Below, piece by piece: positions 49,396 through 63,622 of a DNA stretch of 64,000 bases. This DNA comes from Helicobacter didelphidarum (lineage in GTDB: Bacteria > Campylobacterota > Campylobacteria > Campylobacterales > Helicobacteraceae). The DNA lies in the NCBI RefSeq assembly GCF_003364195.1, contig NZ_NXLQ01000011.1, positions 1 to 64,000 of the forward strand. Direction: 5' to 3'. Position numbers and translations under genes: made by a program. The notes beneath the pieces were generated by a model. The model searched no databases and had not been told where the DNA came from. It worked only from the letters and a program-made list of their open reading frames with translations. How positions within the stretch are numbered: position 1 is the first letter of the stretch; the number at the start of each line of letters is the position of its first letter.

Positions 49396-49566
49396 TTATT
49401 TTATTTTCTTATTTAATTCAGATTGAAAATTCTCTATGCTTGTTGTTCCGCCCTTAACCTTTGCACCACCATAGGAACTTTGCCCTTTATAAGTATAAAA
49501 GAGAATAAATGCCATGGCGTATAAAAAAATGACAAAAACCACACTCGGATAAATCCAATCTCGCAT
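49396..49566 (-). CDS. Small single-pass membrane protein, 56 aa
   Basis: A frame too short for usual gene finders starts at ATG 49566 (MRDWIYPSVVFVIFLYAMAF) with AGAGG seven bases before. One transmembrane helix covers residues about 7-25. A basic, Ser/Gly-rich tail (YKGQSSYGGAKVKGGTTSI) and a helical C-terminus follow. It stops five bases before the flgM sigma28 -35 element. I do not recognise it. The position next to flgM, and the clean ribosome site, support it being real. A role in flagellar or envelope function is a guess. Confidence 0.6.
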   Translation of the reverse strand: MRDWIYPSVVFVIFLYAMAFILFYTYKGQSSYGGAKVKGGTTSIENFQSELNKKIK

Positions 49567-49735
49567 AATTTAGCCTCTATTCTTTAAGAAATTAAGAATT
49601 TTTATATCAAAAAAAGATATAATTATTTCTTTAATTCCAATTTAATACCACAATCCTTTTGTTAAAAGGTATTACATTGCATAGCAATTTTAATTCCAAT
49701 ATTCTACCATATTTTATACAAGGAATCCAAATATT

Positions 49736-51142
49736 ATGAAGCTTTTTTCTCATATTTTATTTTGTTTTTTTTGCTCAAATGTTTTTATATATACTTTATT
49801 TGCATCTATCCAGCAAGATTCAAAACAAATACAAGGGAGCAAAAAAAAATTGGATATACACTTGCAAAAGGAAATAACCGATGATACACCACATCAAAGC
49901 ACTATATCAGATAATAACACAGAAGAAAAACAATCGTTGATAACTACCTCTTCTAAAGACCCCAAAATGCCACCAACGCCACAAAAAAAAGGGAAATTTT
50001 TTGCTACTTATGCAGAACAATATAAATGGGAATATGGTTCAACCTTTTTAGGGTTTTTAGCAAAAAATAATATTCCCGAGAAAACTTACTATAACATTTC
50101 AGCAGAGGACAAGGAGTTGGTGGCTGATGTAAAAACAGATTCAAATATTTATATTTTGCGAGATTCCCAAGGTGCATTGTTGCAAGCATTTTTGCCTCTC
50201 AATGCAGAGACACAGGTAAGAGTATATTATGACTTTATAAAAGAACAATATGCACTTGAAATTATCCCAATCATCTCATTGCAATTTAAACAAAAAGTTG
50301 TAGCAAAGGTTCAAGATGGTGGTGGTCCTTCAAGCGCCTTGTATAGTGCAACACAAGATTCTCGGTTGAATCAAGAATTTATTATGGCATACAAACTCAA
50401 GCACATTATGCACAAAGGTGATAGGGTGGCAATTATATATTCACGAAAATATCGCTTAGGAATACCTATTGGGATTCCTAATGTTCAGTCAATAGCGATA
50501 GAATCTAATAAAAAATTCTATTATCTCTTTGGATATAAAAACCGCTATTATGATAGTGATGGTAAAGAAATGGCAAATTTCTTTCTGATTACCCCAGTAA
50601 AATATCGTCGCATTAGCTCTAAATTCTCAAGTGGGCGTAGGCATCCAGTTTTGGGTTATGTTAGACCACATTATGGTGTAGATTTTGCTGCTTTTACAGG
50701 TACACCAGTGTATGCGGCAGGTGAGGGAAAAATCACATTCGCAGGAGTTAAAGGTGGCTATGGTAAGGTGATTGAGATTAATCACTCAAGCGGTATCCGC
50801 ACACTTTACGCACATCTTAGCAAAATTGGTCGTGGTTCAAGAGTTGGTTCGTATGTGCGACAAGGAACTTATATTGGTAATGTTGGAAGCACGGGACTTA
50901 GCACAGGACCACATTTGCATTTTGGTGTATACAAGAATAATACACCCATTAATCCGCTCGGGCAAATACGAACCACAAGAAATGAATTAAGTGGTAAAGA
51001 GAAAGAGGCGTTTAAAGATTTCGTTAAGATTGCTCTTAACGAAATGGAAGGATTTCTCGCAAATACAAATTTGAATAGTAGCTCCTATATGATGATTAAG
51101 GAATCACTTTCTAATCAAACAGAGAGTCATGATGATGAATGA
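49736..51142 (+). CDS. csd3: M23 metallopeptidase, Csd3/HdpA-like cell-shape enzyme
   Basis: In H. pylori Csd3 is a D,D-carboxypeptidase/endopeptidase that trims peptidoglycan to keep the helical shape. The 468-residue protein has a signal peptide (LFSHILFCFFCSNVFIYTLF), a Ser/Lys/Gln-rich disordered stretch (about 25-90) and the two-part N-terminal domain characteristic of Csd3 (YAEQYKWEYGSTFLGFLAKNNIP through YRLGIPIGIPNVQSI). The M23 domain follows: RISSKFSSGRRHPVLGYVRPHYGVDFAAFTGTPVYA with the H and D ligands, and GPHLHFGVYK with the H-x-H. It is slightly longer than the H. pylori form. AAGGAATCC precedes the ATG. Confidence 0.87.
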   Translation: MKLFSHILFCFFCSNVFIYTLFASIQQDSKQIQGSKKKLDIHLQKEITDDTPHQSTISDNNTEEKQSLITTSSKDPKMPPTPQKKGKFFATYAEQYKWEYGSTFLGFLAKNNIPEKTYYNISAEDKELVADVKTDSNIYILRDSQGALLQAFLPLNAETQVRVYYDFIKEQYALEIIPIISLQFKQKVVAKVQDGGGPSSALYSATQDSRLNQEFIMAYKLKHIMHKGDRVAIIYSRKYRLGIPIGIPNVQSIAIESNKKFYYLFGYKNRYYDSDGKEMANFFLITPVKYRRISSKFSSGRRHPVLGYVRPHYGVDFAAFTGTPVYAAGEGKITFAGVKGGYGKVIEINHSSGIRTLYAHLSKIGRGSRVGSYVRQGTYIGNVGSTGLSTGPHLHFGVYKNNTPINPLGQIRTTRNELSGKEKEAFKDFVKIALNEMEGFLANTNLNSSSYMMIKESLSNQTESHDDE

Positions 51143-51322
51143 TATAGAGATAGGCACAAAAAGTATATAATAACCTCTCTGTAATTGCGATAAAATAAAA
51201 AACAGAATCTACACAAGAATAATGTGTTTGAGATTCAAGTTTTAGGCATTTTATAATTTATCATAAATATAATATTCCTCAATAATAAAATTTTCTGTAT
51301 ATAACTTTCAGCGATAATCTTG

Positions 51323-51331
51323 TGTTATAAT
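51323..51331 (+). promoter_or_regulatory. Extended -10 promoter of pldA
   Basis: TGTTATAAT lies 75 bases upstream of the pldA ATG. Confidence 0.55.
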
Positions 51332-51405
51332 CGGCACTTGAATTTTTATAAGATTTTTTAAAATTTTACCTTATATTTTAAATAAGATAAAAATCAAGGA
51401 ATAAT

Positions 51406-52542
51406 ATGAAAAAAACCCTATTATTATTATGTTTTTGGACATATATTGCTTATCCAGATATGCAGTCTATTGCCGATAATACCAGTCAAGATTCTATGGA
51501 ATCTATAAAGCCAAAAGATGATAAAATCTCCGCAGAGCAGACACAAACAATGCCAATTGGAGCGGCGATCAACACTAATCAAGAAAATTTTAAGGATACC
51601 AAAAGAAAGAAAAAGTTTCCCAAAAAATTACCACAATTTATGGAAATTGATGAGGAAACACAGAAAGAATATGACAATATAAAACTTCCTCCAACTGCAT
51701 CAAAAAATCTAGACAAAAAAGCTCTACCAATGAGCTTTAGATTTTATGAGCCATGGTATTTTATGCCTGCATATTATAGTTTTAGCCCAATGTATGATGA
51801 TGGACATTTAACTCGAGTGGAAATTAAAAGTCAAGTGAGTTCGCGATTAGATTTATTAAGTGATGTTATATGTCAATACTGCACTTTTAGTTTTGATTTA
51901 ACATTTAAGATTTATTTGCAAAGTTATAATGGTAAAGAAAGTTCCCCTTTAAGAGATTTTGATTTATCTCCTGCCCTAAGTTTTTATTATAAGAGACCAT
52001 TAGCTATTGCTGGTGGAAAGGGAGGATACATTACTTGGCTAGGGATTGGCTACATACATGTCAGCAATGGAGAGAAGGAAAATATTAATGAGTTTGATAT
52101 ACGAAATAACACAGCACAATGGCAAGAAAAGAAAAATAGGGTGCGTAGTAAATCTTATGATAGAATCTTCATTGAAACAAATTATAGATATAAAGATTTT
52201 AATGCGAGGCTTCGTGCATGGGTGACTCCCCCGATTGTTGCATTTGATGGTGTGGAAACAAATGGGGATATTTGGAAATATATGGGATATGGGGATTTAC
52301 GATTGTCTTATGTCTATAAAAACAATCTTTTTGAACTTTATATAAACAATATTTTTAATAATTATTTTACAAAAGATTATTGGACACAGTGGAAAGGACA
52401 AGTAGAATTAGGATATAGCTATGGTATTACAAAACAACTTGCCATTTATTTGCAATATCTCTATGGACATGGTGATAGTCTCTATGAATATAGTTTGCCT
52501 GTCAATCGTATAGGGATTGGACTGCGTTTGAGGGATTTTTAA
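51406..52542 (+). CDS. pldA: Outer membrane phospholipase A
   Basis: OMPLA hydrolyses acyl chains of phospholipids in the outer membrane and is linked to haemolysis and colonisation. The 378-residue protein has a signal peptide and a Lys/Gln-rich spacer (about 20-110). A beta-barrel with alternating strands follows. The catalytic His-Ser segment GIGYIHVSNGEKENINEF (about residues 210-227) matches the H-x-S-N-G motif. The downstream block SKSYDRIFIETNYRY corresponds to S-R-S-W-N-R-x-Y of E. coli, but the position of the third triad residue (N156) reads Asp here. YGHGDSLYEYS matches the Ca-site region. AAGGAATAAT precedes the ATG. Confidence 0.93.
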   Translation: MKKTLLLLCFWTYIAYPDMQSIADNTSQDSMESIKPKDDKISAEQTQTMPIGAAINTNQENFKDTKRKKKFPKKLPQFMEIDEETQKEYDNIKLPPTASKNLDKKALPMSFRFYEPWYFMPAYYSFSPMYDDGHLTRVEIKSQVSSRLDLLSDVICQYCTFSFDLTFKIYLQSYNGKESSPLRDFDLSPALSFYYKRPLAIAGGKGGYITWLGIGYIHVSNGEKENINEFDIRNNTAQWQEKKNRVRSKSYDRIFIETNYRYKDFNARLRAWVTPPIVAFDGVETNGDIWKYMGYGDLRLSYVYKNNLFELYINNIFNNYFTKDYWTQWKGQVELGYSYGITKQLAIYLQYLYGHGDSLYEYSLPVNRIGIGLRLRDF

Positions 52543-52623
52543 TCTGCGTTAAAGCAGGAATGTTTAGGGTAATTTTGATTCCAACGAAAGTTAAAATATA
52601 AAAATATTTATGCAAAAAAAATT

Positions 52624-52701
52624 ATGGTAGTCCGACTTATGGGTGGGTTAGGGAATCAAACATTTCATGTTTTTGCTCAAGTATTGCAACAGGTATGTTA
52701 A
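52624..52701 (+). pseudogene. Relic of an alpha-1,2-fucosyltransferase (GT11) gene, 5' end only
   Basis: ATG 52624 opens MVVRLMGGLGNQTFHVFAQV, the diagnostic N-terminus of GT11 alpha-1,2-fucosyltransferases (normally I-V-R-L-x-G-G-L-G-N-Q-M/L-F-Q/H), followed by a stop after 25 codons. No further pieces of the enzyme can be read downstream in any plus frame up to the next gene. FutC makes Lewis Y and H antigens on H. pylori LPS. This is a deleted or recombined copy, not a phase switch, because no homopolymer tract is present. Confidence 0.75.
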
Positions 52702-52771
52702 GTTTGTTGCACTTTAGTTTCTTATGGTTCTTGTGTTTTGCGACTTAAACAAAAGAAGCTCTTGGATACTA

Positions 52772-53392
52772 TCAAAAATAGAATCTATATCCAAGCAATA
52801 CTCTCGTAAATCCGCCCAAAATGCCTGAAGCTCCCTTTTGTGTCAAAGAAGCATATCCGCCGCCAAATTCAAAAAATATTGAATGTCCATTTGCAGTCAT
52901 AAAATCATGTCCTATGCCTGCAACAACTTCATAATAATAAGGTGCCGAACCAAAGCTCATCGCATTTTTTGCATTATTTAATAATCCAAAGCCTCCGCCA
53001 ATAAATAAATATGGGTGAAAATATGAAAACCCAGCATGAGAGCCAAGAGAACTCCCCGACAAAACGCCAAAAGTCATCTTTTCGCTAAAAAGTAAAAAAT
53101 TTGTATCCATATCGCTATCAGCATTGAGTTTCAAAGCCCCGCCACCAACGCTAAGATAATTCCTCCACTGAAACAATCCTTTCTTTAATAACGGAAATCC
53201 AAATTCGACATTAGCTCCCATTGTCGAGCCTGTAATGAGATTCACACCCACAGAGAGAGCATTGATTGCCATTAAATCTTTTGATTTTTTTTGTTGTGCT
53301 TGAGGTTGGCTTGATTCTATATTATGAATAGAATCTGCTTCATTTGCCCATATAGCATTTATCAAACATAATCCAAGTAGTATCCTTTTCAT
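52772..53392 (-). CDS. Putative outer membrane beta-barrel protein, 206 aa
   Basis: ATG 53392 follows AAAGG. The N-terminus MKRILLGLCLINAIWANEAD is a signal peptide. From residue about 45 the sequence alternates hydrophobic and polar residues with many Gly, Phe and Tyr (SVGVNLITGSTMGANVEFGFPLL, HPYLFIGGGFGLLN) and ends in GGFTRVLLGYRFYF. The terminal Phe after alternating aromatics is the beta-barrel assembly signal. This indicates a small outer membrane barrel of perhaps eight strands. It does not carry the Hop/Hor C-terminal pattern strongly enough to assign a family. It is convergent with pldA, the fucosyltransferase relic lying between. Confidence 0.75.
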   Translation of the reverse strand: MKRILLGLCLINAIWANEADSIHNIESSQPQAQQKKSKDLMAINALSVGVNLITGSTMGANVEFGFPLLKKGLFQWRNYLSVGGGALKLNADSDMDTNFLLFSEKMTFGVLSGSSLGSHAGFSYFHPYLFIGGGFGLLNNAKNAMSFGSAPYYYEVVAGIGHDFMTANGHSIFFEFGGGYASLTQKGASGILGGFTRVLLGYRFYF

Positions 53393-54057
53393 ATATTTTC
53401 CTTTTTGTTTGAAAATAAAATATATTATAACATTTTCATTTGTATTTTTATAGCTTTTGATAAAATATATTATGGCATTGCTAATCATATAGATACCACA
53501 GGGACAATATGGATGTATCTGGAAATTCATGGAATAGTGAATTATCTTATATCATATTGTTGGAGATTCTAGTTTTGTTTGGAAAGAGATTGAGGGACAA
53601 TCTTTTGTTATTGGAATCTGTTAAATTTGTTTGTAAAATATACTAATTTCTTTGACAAAGATTAAGATAAATAAGAATAGTAATGTTAGAATGAATTGCG
53701 GAATATACTAAACTTGAAGCTATAAAATGGAGCTTGGAATCTAGTGCTTTCCTAAACTAGATTCACAAGGAGAAAATACTAACATAAATTTTTGGTTACG
53801 AAGCGATTGTATGCAAAAGCCAAAATGCAAATACGCTCGTTCTTACCAAGACAACTAACAAGGAACAACAAAGGCACATAAGAAGCAAGTTAATGCAACT
53901 TACATTTCATACAAAGCAATATATATTCCATTTTTAAGCAAATAATAAAAGTTTTGGAATATTTGTAAATTTTTATGCTGATTTTATATCATATTTTTAT
54001 TCTTAAATTTTTTGTTATAAATTTTAAATAAAATATATTTTTAGTGGTAAATATTGC
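53393..54057. other. Intergenic, 665 bp
   Basis: AT-rich with short protein-like scraps on the plus strand (for example VGDSSFVWKEIEGQSFVIGI near 53565-53625, and a 50-codon open stretch near 53798-53940). I cannot name either. They could be remnants of the same recombination that truncated the fucosyltransferase. Confidence 0.45.
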
Positions 54058-56256
54058 TTATTTTCCAAACTTATATCGTGTTTGTAAATAAAAACTTGCT
54101 CCCGCAACTTGGTAGAAATCATAGTAGCGGTTGTTTGTCATATTCAAAAAACTTACAGATATATCAAGGTTGTTTTTAAAAATATAGCCTAATTTTGCAT
54201 TGAGACTAAATTGTGCATCATAATAACCAAATGTTCTTGCTAGAACAGGGGAATTAATATCATCGTTGAAAAATGCCGAAGTAAAATATGCCCATAACGA
54301 TGCATAGAATCCAAAATCTTCTCCATAACTTAAACTTACATTTCCCATGTGTTCTGGTGTATCAATGAGCTGTTTGCCAATGGATTCTGGACGAGCATTA
54401 TTTTCTAGCACTTTTGCCATAGTAAACGTGTAGTTCCCTTCAATGCGTAGAGACTGCCAAATTGGTAAAATAAGACTAAACTCTATCCCATTTACTCGCC
54501 CTTTCCCAGCATTGGCATACATAAACGGACTGTTTTTATTTCCTGCCCCTTGTCTATATATCATATCAAAAAGTTCTGTATGAAAATAATATAATTTTGC
54601 TTGCAGGTAATTAAGATTAAATTCTGTTCCTACCTCAAAGCTAATGCCTGTTTCAGGTTTGAGATTTGAATTTGAATCCCATACGGTATTACCATGTGGG
54701 GATTGATATTTTTCTCGCATTGTTGGTGTTCTAAATCCAGAACCAATACTCGTTTTGAGAATCCACCATGAAAATGGTTGATAGTTTAAAGATACTTTTG
54801 GACTAACCTGTGAAGTATGTTGATTTTTTAGGCTAAGATTTGCAACATCTCCAAACACATAACCATTAAAATTTAACCAATAATCATATCGAATTCCTAT
54901 TGCACTTGAGAGGCTATCAAGCCATTGTGCTTCCCAATTTATAAAAGCAGAAGCTACAAAAGCCATGCCACCATATCCCTTGTATGCACCATCTATTACA
55001 CTTGTTTTATCACGCCAGTTTGTGACATTTCTATTAAGATTATCAAAATTTAAATAGCGAAATTGCATAGAAGTAGTTAGATTGTGTTTATCACCCAAAT
55101 GAGCATGGTATATTATATCAAGATAATTATTTGAGGTATTAATATCCTGTGTCCATCCTGCTCCACCTGCTTGTGTGGCTTCTTTTTGCACAGCATCAAT
55201 CCAACGACTAAAGAGATTGACACTTGAGATTTGGAATCTTAATTCAGAATCTTCAAAGAAATGAGTGTAGGAAACATTTCCCAAGAAGTGTGTATAAGAG
55301 CCATAACCAGCATAACTTGAACCTATAAAGGGGTCATACATTGTATTGGTGGGGGTGGAAGTTGGAATAAGAAAAGTCGGATTCCCAGCAGGATCTTTGA
55401 GCAAGGTTGTGGGATTTACAAATTCATAATTATGATTTGAGAGGCTAAACATACTAGAGATTGTGTCAGAATCTGAAATATTATATTCAAGTTTTAAGCG
55501 AGTATCCCATATTTGATATTCTCTCCTGCCTTCATCGCCTATAATATATTTGCCTTCCTTATCATAGTATCCACCATTTATATCACCTGTTGGAGCTACA
55601 TCTAAATATGCTGGGTGGCTCACATATCCTTGAGAATTTGTCATTCCTGCACTAAATTTAACTTTAAGATTTTTCTCAAAAAATGCGTTGCCTATACTAA
55701 AGTAGAGTTTTGTAAGATTTTTTTCTGCATTATTTTGCACGATTTCATTACCATATCCAGTAAGAGATTCAATCTCAAAGTTTGTTGGCATAGAAGTAAT
55801 AAAATTTACAACACCACCAATTGCACTTGTTCCATAGAGGCTAGAGAATGCACCGCGTGCAACTTCTACTCTTTTAACATCATAAAGTGAAATTTGATTA
55901 AGCAATCGATTTTCACCTTCTAAATCACTTAGAATCACATTATCAAGCATAATAAGTGTTCCATAATTAATTCCACGAATCTTAATTTTTGGACGCGGAT
56001 TGAATCCAACATCATTATCGATTCTAATACTTGGGAGTTTTTTTATAATGTCTGTGATTTTACTATTTGTATATTTGTGAATAGTTTTTTCACTAACAAC
56101 ATCAAGGTTGCCAGGAATCTTTGCAACTGCCGTTTCAAGAGTGCTACCTGTTGAAATTACAGAATCTAATTTGTGAATTTTATTGTTTGCGGATAGATGT
56201 GTGCTATAAAATGAAACTATTAAAAGAACAAGAATTTTATTTTTTAAAAATTTCAC
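54058..56256 (-). CDS. TonB-dependent outer membrane receptor
   Basis: The receptor imports iron-siderophore, haem or another large substrate through energy from TonB. GTG 56256 is preceded by the strong ribosome site AAGGAGGT. A signal peptide (KILVLLIVSFYSTHLSANN) precedes the plug domain (about residues 35-160): LDSVISTGSTLETAVAKIPGNLDVV, IKIRGINYGTLIMLDNVILSD, VKRVEVARGAFSSLYGTSAIGGVVNF. The rest is a 22-strand barrel with IGSGFRTPTMREKYQSPHG and, near the end, SVSFLNMTNNRYYDFYQVAG. Two palindromes upstream at 56295-56370 resemble Fur sites, so it is probably iron-repressed. The substrate cannot be read from the sequence. Confidence 0.92.
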   Translation of the reverse strand: MKFLKNKILVLLIVSFYSTHLSANNKIHKLDSVISTGSTLETAVAKIPGNLDVVSEKTIHKYTNSKITDIIKKLPSIRIDNDVGFNPRPKIKIRGINYGTLIMLDNVILSDLEGENRLLNQISLYDVKRVEVARGAFSSLYGTSAIGGVVNFITSMPTNFEIESLTGYGNEIVQNNAEKNLTKLYFSIGNAFFEKNLKVKFSAGMTNSQGYVSHPAYLDVAPTGDINGGYYDKEGKYIIGDEGRREYQIWDTRLKLEYNISDSDTISSMFSLSNHNYEFVNPTTLLKDPAGNPTFLIPTSTPTNTMYDPFIGSSYAGYGSYTHFLGNVSYTHFFEDSELRFQISSVNLFSRWIDAVQKEATQAGGAGWTQDINTSNNYLDIIYHAHLGDKHNLTTSMQFRYLNFDNLNRNVTNWRDKTSVIDGAYKGYGGMAFVASAFINWEAQWLDSLSSAIGIRYDYWLNFNGYVFGDVANLSLKNQHTSQVSPKVSLNYQPFSWWILKTSIGSGFRTPTMREKYQSPHGNTVWDSNSNLKPETGISFEVGTEFNLNYLQAKLYYFHTELFDMIYRQGAGNKNSPFMYANAGKGRVNGIEFSLILPIWQSLRIEGNYTFTMAKVLENNARPESIGKQLIDTPEHMGNVSLSYGEDFGFYASLWAYFTSAFFNDDINSPVLARTFGYYDAQFSLNAKLGYIFKNNLDISVSFLNMTNNRYYDFYQVAGASFYLQTRYKFGK

Positions 56257-56294
56257 AGACCACCTCCTTGATATATTTTAAGTTTCAAAATCTT

Positions 56295-56332
56295 AAAATG
56301 ATATAATAATTATATTAATTTCATATCATTTT
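56295..56332. promoter_or_regulatory. Candidate Fur-binding palindrome 1
   Basis: AAAATGATAT and ATATCATTTT are perfect inverted arms separated by 18 AT-only or nearly AT-only bases (including TAATAATTATATTAAT). The A/T-rich NAT-triplet pattern is what Helicobacter Fur recognises. It lies 39-76 bases before the receptor start. Confidence 0.6.
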
Positions 56333-56347
56333 GTTGCAATATTCAAT

Positions 56348-56371
56348 TATTATTATTTCTCAATAATAATA
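56348..56371. promoter_or_regulatory. Candidate Fur-binding palindrome 2
   Basis: TATTATTATT and AATAATAATA are perfect 10-bp inverted arms separated by TCTC. It is close to the reported TAATAATnATTATTA Fur box in composition and symmetry, and adjacent to palindrome 1. Confidence 0.55.
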
Positions 56372-57371
56372 TAGCAATGATGCAAAGTCCTATGTTATAT
56401 TGTTGATAACTACAAGCATTTGTTGCAATATTGTTCTAATTTAGATTACATCATGCCATAACTTTTTCTTTAGATGTGAATAAATGTTTGTCTTTCAAAT
56501 ATGTATTGTCATTGTCTGTTTTACTGAAAAATACCCCCTAAAAACATTATAACCACATATTCCCTCAATATTTTTTAGAATTTTCCTAAATATTATAAAT
56601 CATTAAGCTTAATTTAAGGTTAAATAGTTTATAATTCTGTTTCTCAAGTTTTGTAATCTTTTTAGAAATAGAGTTGAGATAATAAAATTTTAATTTATCA
56701 TAATTTAAAGTTTAAGGTTTTATTCTATAAACTTAATATCTTTAATATATATATTAATCATTCCTACATTGATGTAGATTGTTCAATGAGTATTCTTTTT
56801 ATTTTTACTAAATTTAGATTTAGCAAGTAAAAAGTAAATATTATATTATAGCTAAAACATATTTTATATGGTAGATTTGTGTTATGAATTAAAGTAGCTA
56901 GTGCTTGTGTGCTAAATATTTTACGAAAATTATATTTTCATATGATTTAAGTGTTTATATATTTTTACTTTATTAAGATAGCTTTAGAATTATCTCTGAT
57001 ATTTTATTCTTTATTTTTAGATATTATTATTGAACTTGTGTTATTTGACTTTGAATTTATACTTTTTTTGGATATATTTAAAGCAAAATGATCTTTGAAA
57101 TCTAAGCAAGATAGTTTTGAATAATTATTTAAGTTTTTATAAAATTTATAATAAATTTTTTATTCTATAAAAACCCTATTATAAAACTATCTTTAATTGT
57201 TTATATCTATAACAACTCGACTATAACTTTAAGTTTGTATTGTGAATACTTATATTTAAATATAAAGTTATTTTTTTGTTTTTATTATTGAAGACATTTA
57301 GAGACTAGGATAATTTTCCAAATTATTAATGGAGTTTTATCAGATGTATTTTCTGTTAAAACTTCTTATTT

Positions 57372-58868
<1,497 letters not shown>

Positions 58869-59234
58869 CTAGAGAATGTTAAGATATTCATTTATCTTAA
58901 TAAATAATTATAGAATTTGTATGAGTTATGAAGTTTTATAGAAATGAAAGAATGTTCAAGCTCTTGCTTAGTTTTCAGAGATTATTTTGTTTTTTATATT
59001 TAAAGGGAATTCTTTATCAATTTTATATTTGATTGAGAGTATTTTTCTTTACTGATTAATTTTTATTTTATAATGTGAGGTAAGTTCTTTTACTGAATTA
59101 TTAGATTTTTCTTTTAAAAGAATTCGATTTAATGTTGTAGAGATATAATTTTCTTATTTCTGTTTTTAAATGAAAGGTAAAATCAGAGAATATTTAGAAA
59201 TTAATCAAGGATAATCACATATAAAAGTGCTTAG
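58869..59234 (+). other. 16S-tRNA-Ile spacer, 366 bp
   Basis: AT-rich transcribed spacer. It should contain the RNase III processing arm that pairs with sequence upstream of the 16S. I see no gene. Confidence 0.55.
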
Positions 59235-59311
<77 letters not shown>

Positions 59312-59398
59312 TCTTTTATCACTTAGCTTTTAAGACTTTAAATATGGGTTTCCATACGAGAGTGTATTAAGAGTGTAGAAAGAAAATAAAAGAATAAA

Positions 59399-59474
59399 GG
59401 GGAATTAGCTCAGCTGGGAGAGCGCCTGCTTTGCACGCAGGAGGTCAGCGGTTCGATCCCGCTATTCTCCACCA
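59399..59474 (+). tRNA. tRNA-Ala (TGC)
   Basis: 76 bases. Acceptor GGGGAAT pairs with ATTCTCC (one G-U). The anticodon loop is CTTTGCACG with TGC. The T arm is GCGGTTCGATCCCGC. CCA is encoded. It follows tRNA-Ile by 87 bases. Confidence 0.98.
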
Positions 59475-60014
59475 CTCTTAAGTCATAAAGAAGTATTCTT
59501 GCTTTTAGAGAAATAAGAGTTCGAAAGCTCCTTAAAAGTTTAAAGTTTTTTAAAGTTTAATGTAAGGATTTAGAGAGAGAAGCAATACTCCTAAAAAGAG
59601 ATTCTCTCAAATAGAAAAACTTTGAAAGCCATGTTTTGAAAGTCATGTATAGAATCTTCATTCTATACATACTTAATATATAAAAAAGGCTTGAAAGAGT
59701 GATAGAAAGAAATCTTTTCATTAGACTTTATAGTTCTAATGTTATTTGAAATGTTATTGTTAATAGCCTAAATAGTAATTAACTACAATTACGCGACATA
59801 CTGCTTATTGTTGTATGAAGCTGAAGTGAGGTTCTATAGTAATAGAGAGTTTCATAAAGCTATGGCGAAGTTTTTTTGATAATTTTAGGGGTTGTAGAGT
59901 TTTGAGTAAGGAGATAGATGGAAGTATCTATCGACAAAGCAAAAAACAAACCCCCCTAAAAGCGTCAAAGAGAATGAGCAAGATACACTCAATAAGGCAG
60001 TATCCTTATATACA
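59475..60014 (+). other. tRNA-Ala to 23S spacer, 540 bp
   Basis: Transcribed spacer with several short stem-loops, for example GATAGAT/ATCTATC near 59913-59932. An open frame at 59902-60114 runs into the 23S gene and is not credible as a protein. Confidence 0.5.
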
Positions 60015-62891
<2,877 letters not shown>

Positions 62892-63503
62892 TTATAAGGA
62901 TTACTGCCTTATTGAGTGTATCCATTCAATAAGTTATGTTATGGGAATTGAGATTCTTATTATTTTATCTGTATTCTAAGATTCTAAGAATATGACGATA
63001 AGATGAAGGAATAAAGAATAAAGTTTCCATACAAGTATGTCTTATAATAGTGATAATGTATCATCTATTATAGAAAGTGTAATTGTAGATAAAGAATGTT
63101 TAGGGTGATAGGATAGAGAATCTCTAAGATGAATTGTAATTCTCTTTAGATTGTCTTTGTATCTCTCTATTCAACATTCTTTATGAAAAGTTCATTACAT
63201 GAAGGCTTTAACAATTTCTCTGAAACTTTAGACTTTAGAGATAAAGGATTAAGGAGAGATTCTATAAATCATAGAATCTCTATGAGTATTTCTTATCTCT
63301 CTATACCGAAGAGGAATTATAGAATCTGTATATCCTCATATCAATAAGAGTATCAATAGATTCTCTACCTTGATATATCTTTATATCTTTGAGTAGAGAT
63401 AGAGAGATGAAGTCAAAGAAGTGAGAAAAAAGAAATGTTATGTTATAATACACTGAAGTAAAAATGGAAATAAAAGCAAATAGTCTTTGCTTTTATTTCC
63501 CTT
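62892..63503 (+). other. 23S-5S spacer, 612 bp
   Basis: Unusually long and AT-rich. It contains several AGATTCT/AGAATCT copies, including an 11-bp inverted pair at 63255-63281, which could be an RNA-processing hairpin. No tRNA is seen. Confidence 0.6.
63255..63281. repeat. 11-bp inverted repeat built from AGATTCTA, in the 23S-5S spacer
   Basis: AGAGATTCTAT and ATAGAATCTCT are separated by five bases. It is the second hairpin in the window made from a head-to-head pair of the over-represented word. Confidence 0.7.
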
Positions 63504-63622
63504 TTTCTTGTGTTTATGTGATGGGAGGAAACACCTAGCTCCATTCCGAACCTAGCAGTTAAGCTTCCATCAGCCGATGATACTGCACTTTGCAAGTGTG
63601 GGAATGTAGGTCGATGCAAGGA
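63504..63622 (+). rRNA. rrf: 5S ribosomal RNA
   Basis: About 119 bases. TGATGGGAGGAAACACCTAG, CTCCATTCCGAACCTAGCAG and AGTTAAGCTTCCATCAGCC follow the 5S consensus. The 5' CTTGTG pairs with 3' GCAAG, and CCCTTTTT/AAGGG outside it extends the processing stem. Exact ends are uncertain by a few bases. Confidence 0.88.

Larger units (their letters stand above)
56257..57371. other. Intergenic, 1115 bp, between the TonB receptor and the rRNA operon
   Basis: The first 120 bases hold the receptor promoter region and Fur-like palindromes. The rest is very AT-rich, with TATAAC/TATAAT-like boxes near 57220, and must include the rRNA promoters. No gene is seen. Confidence 0.5.
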
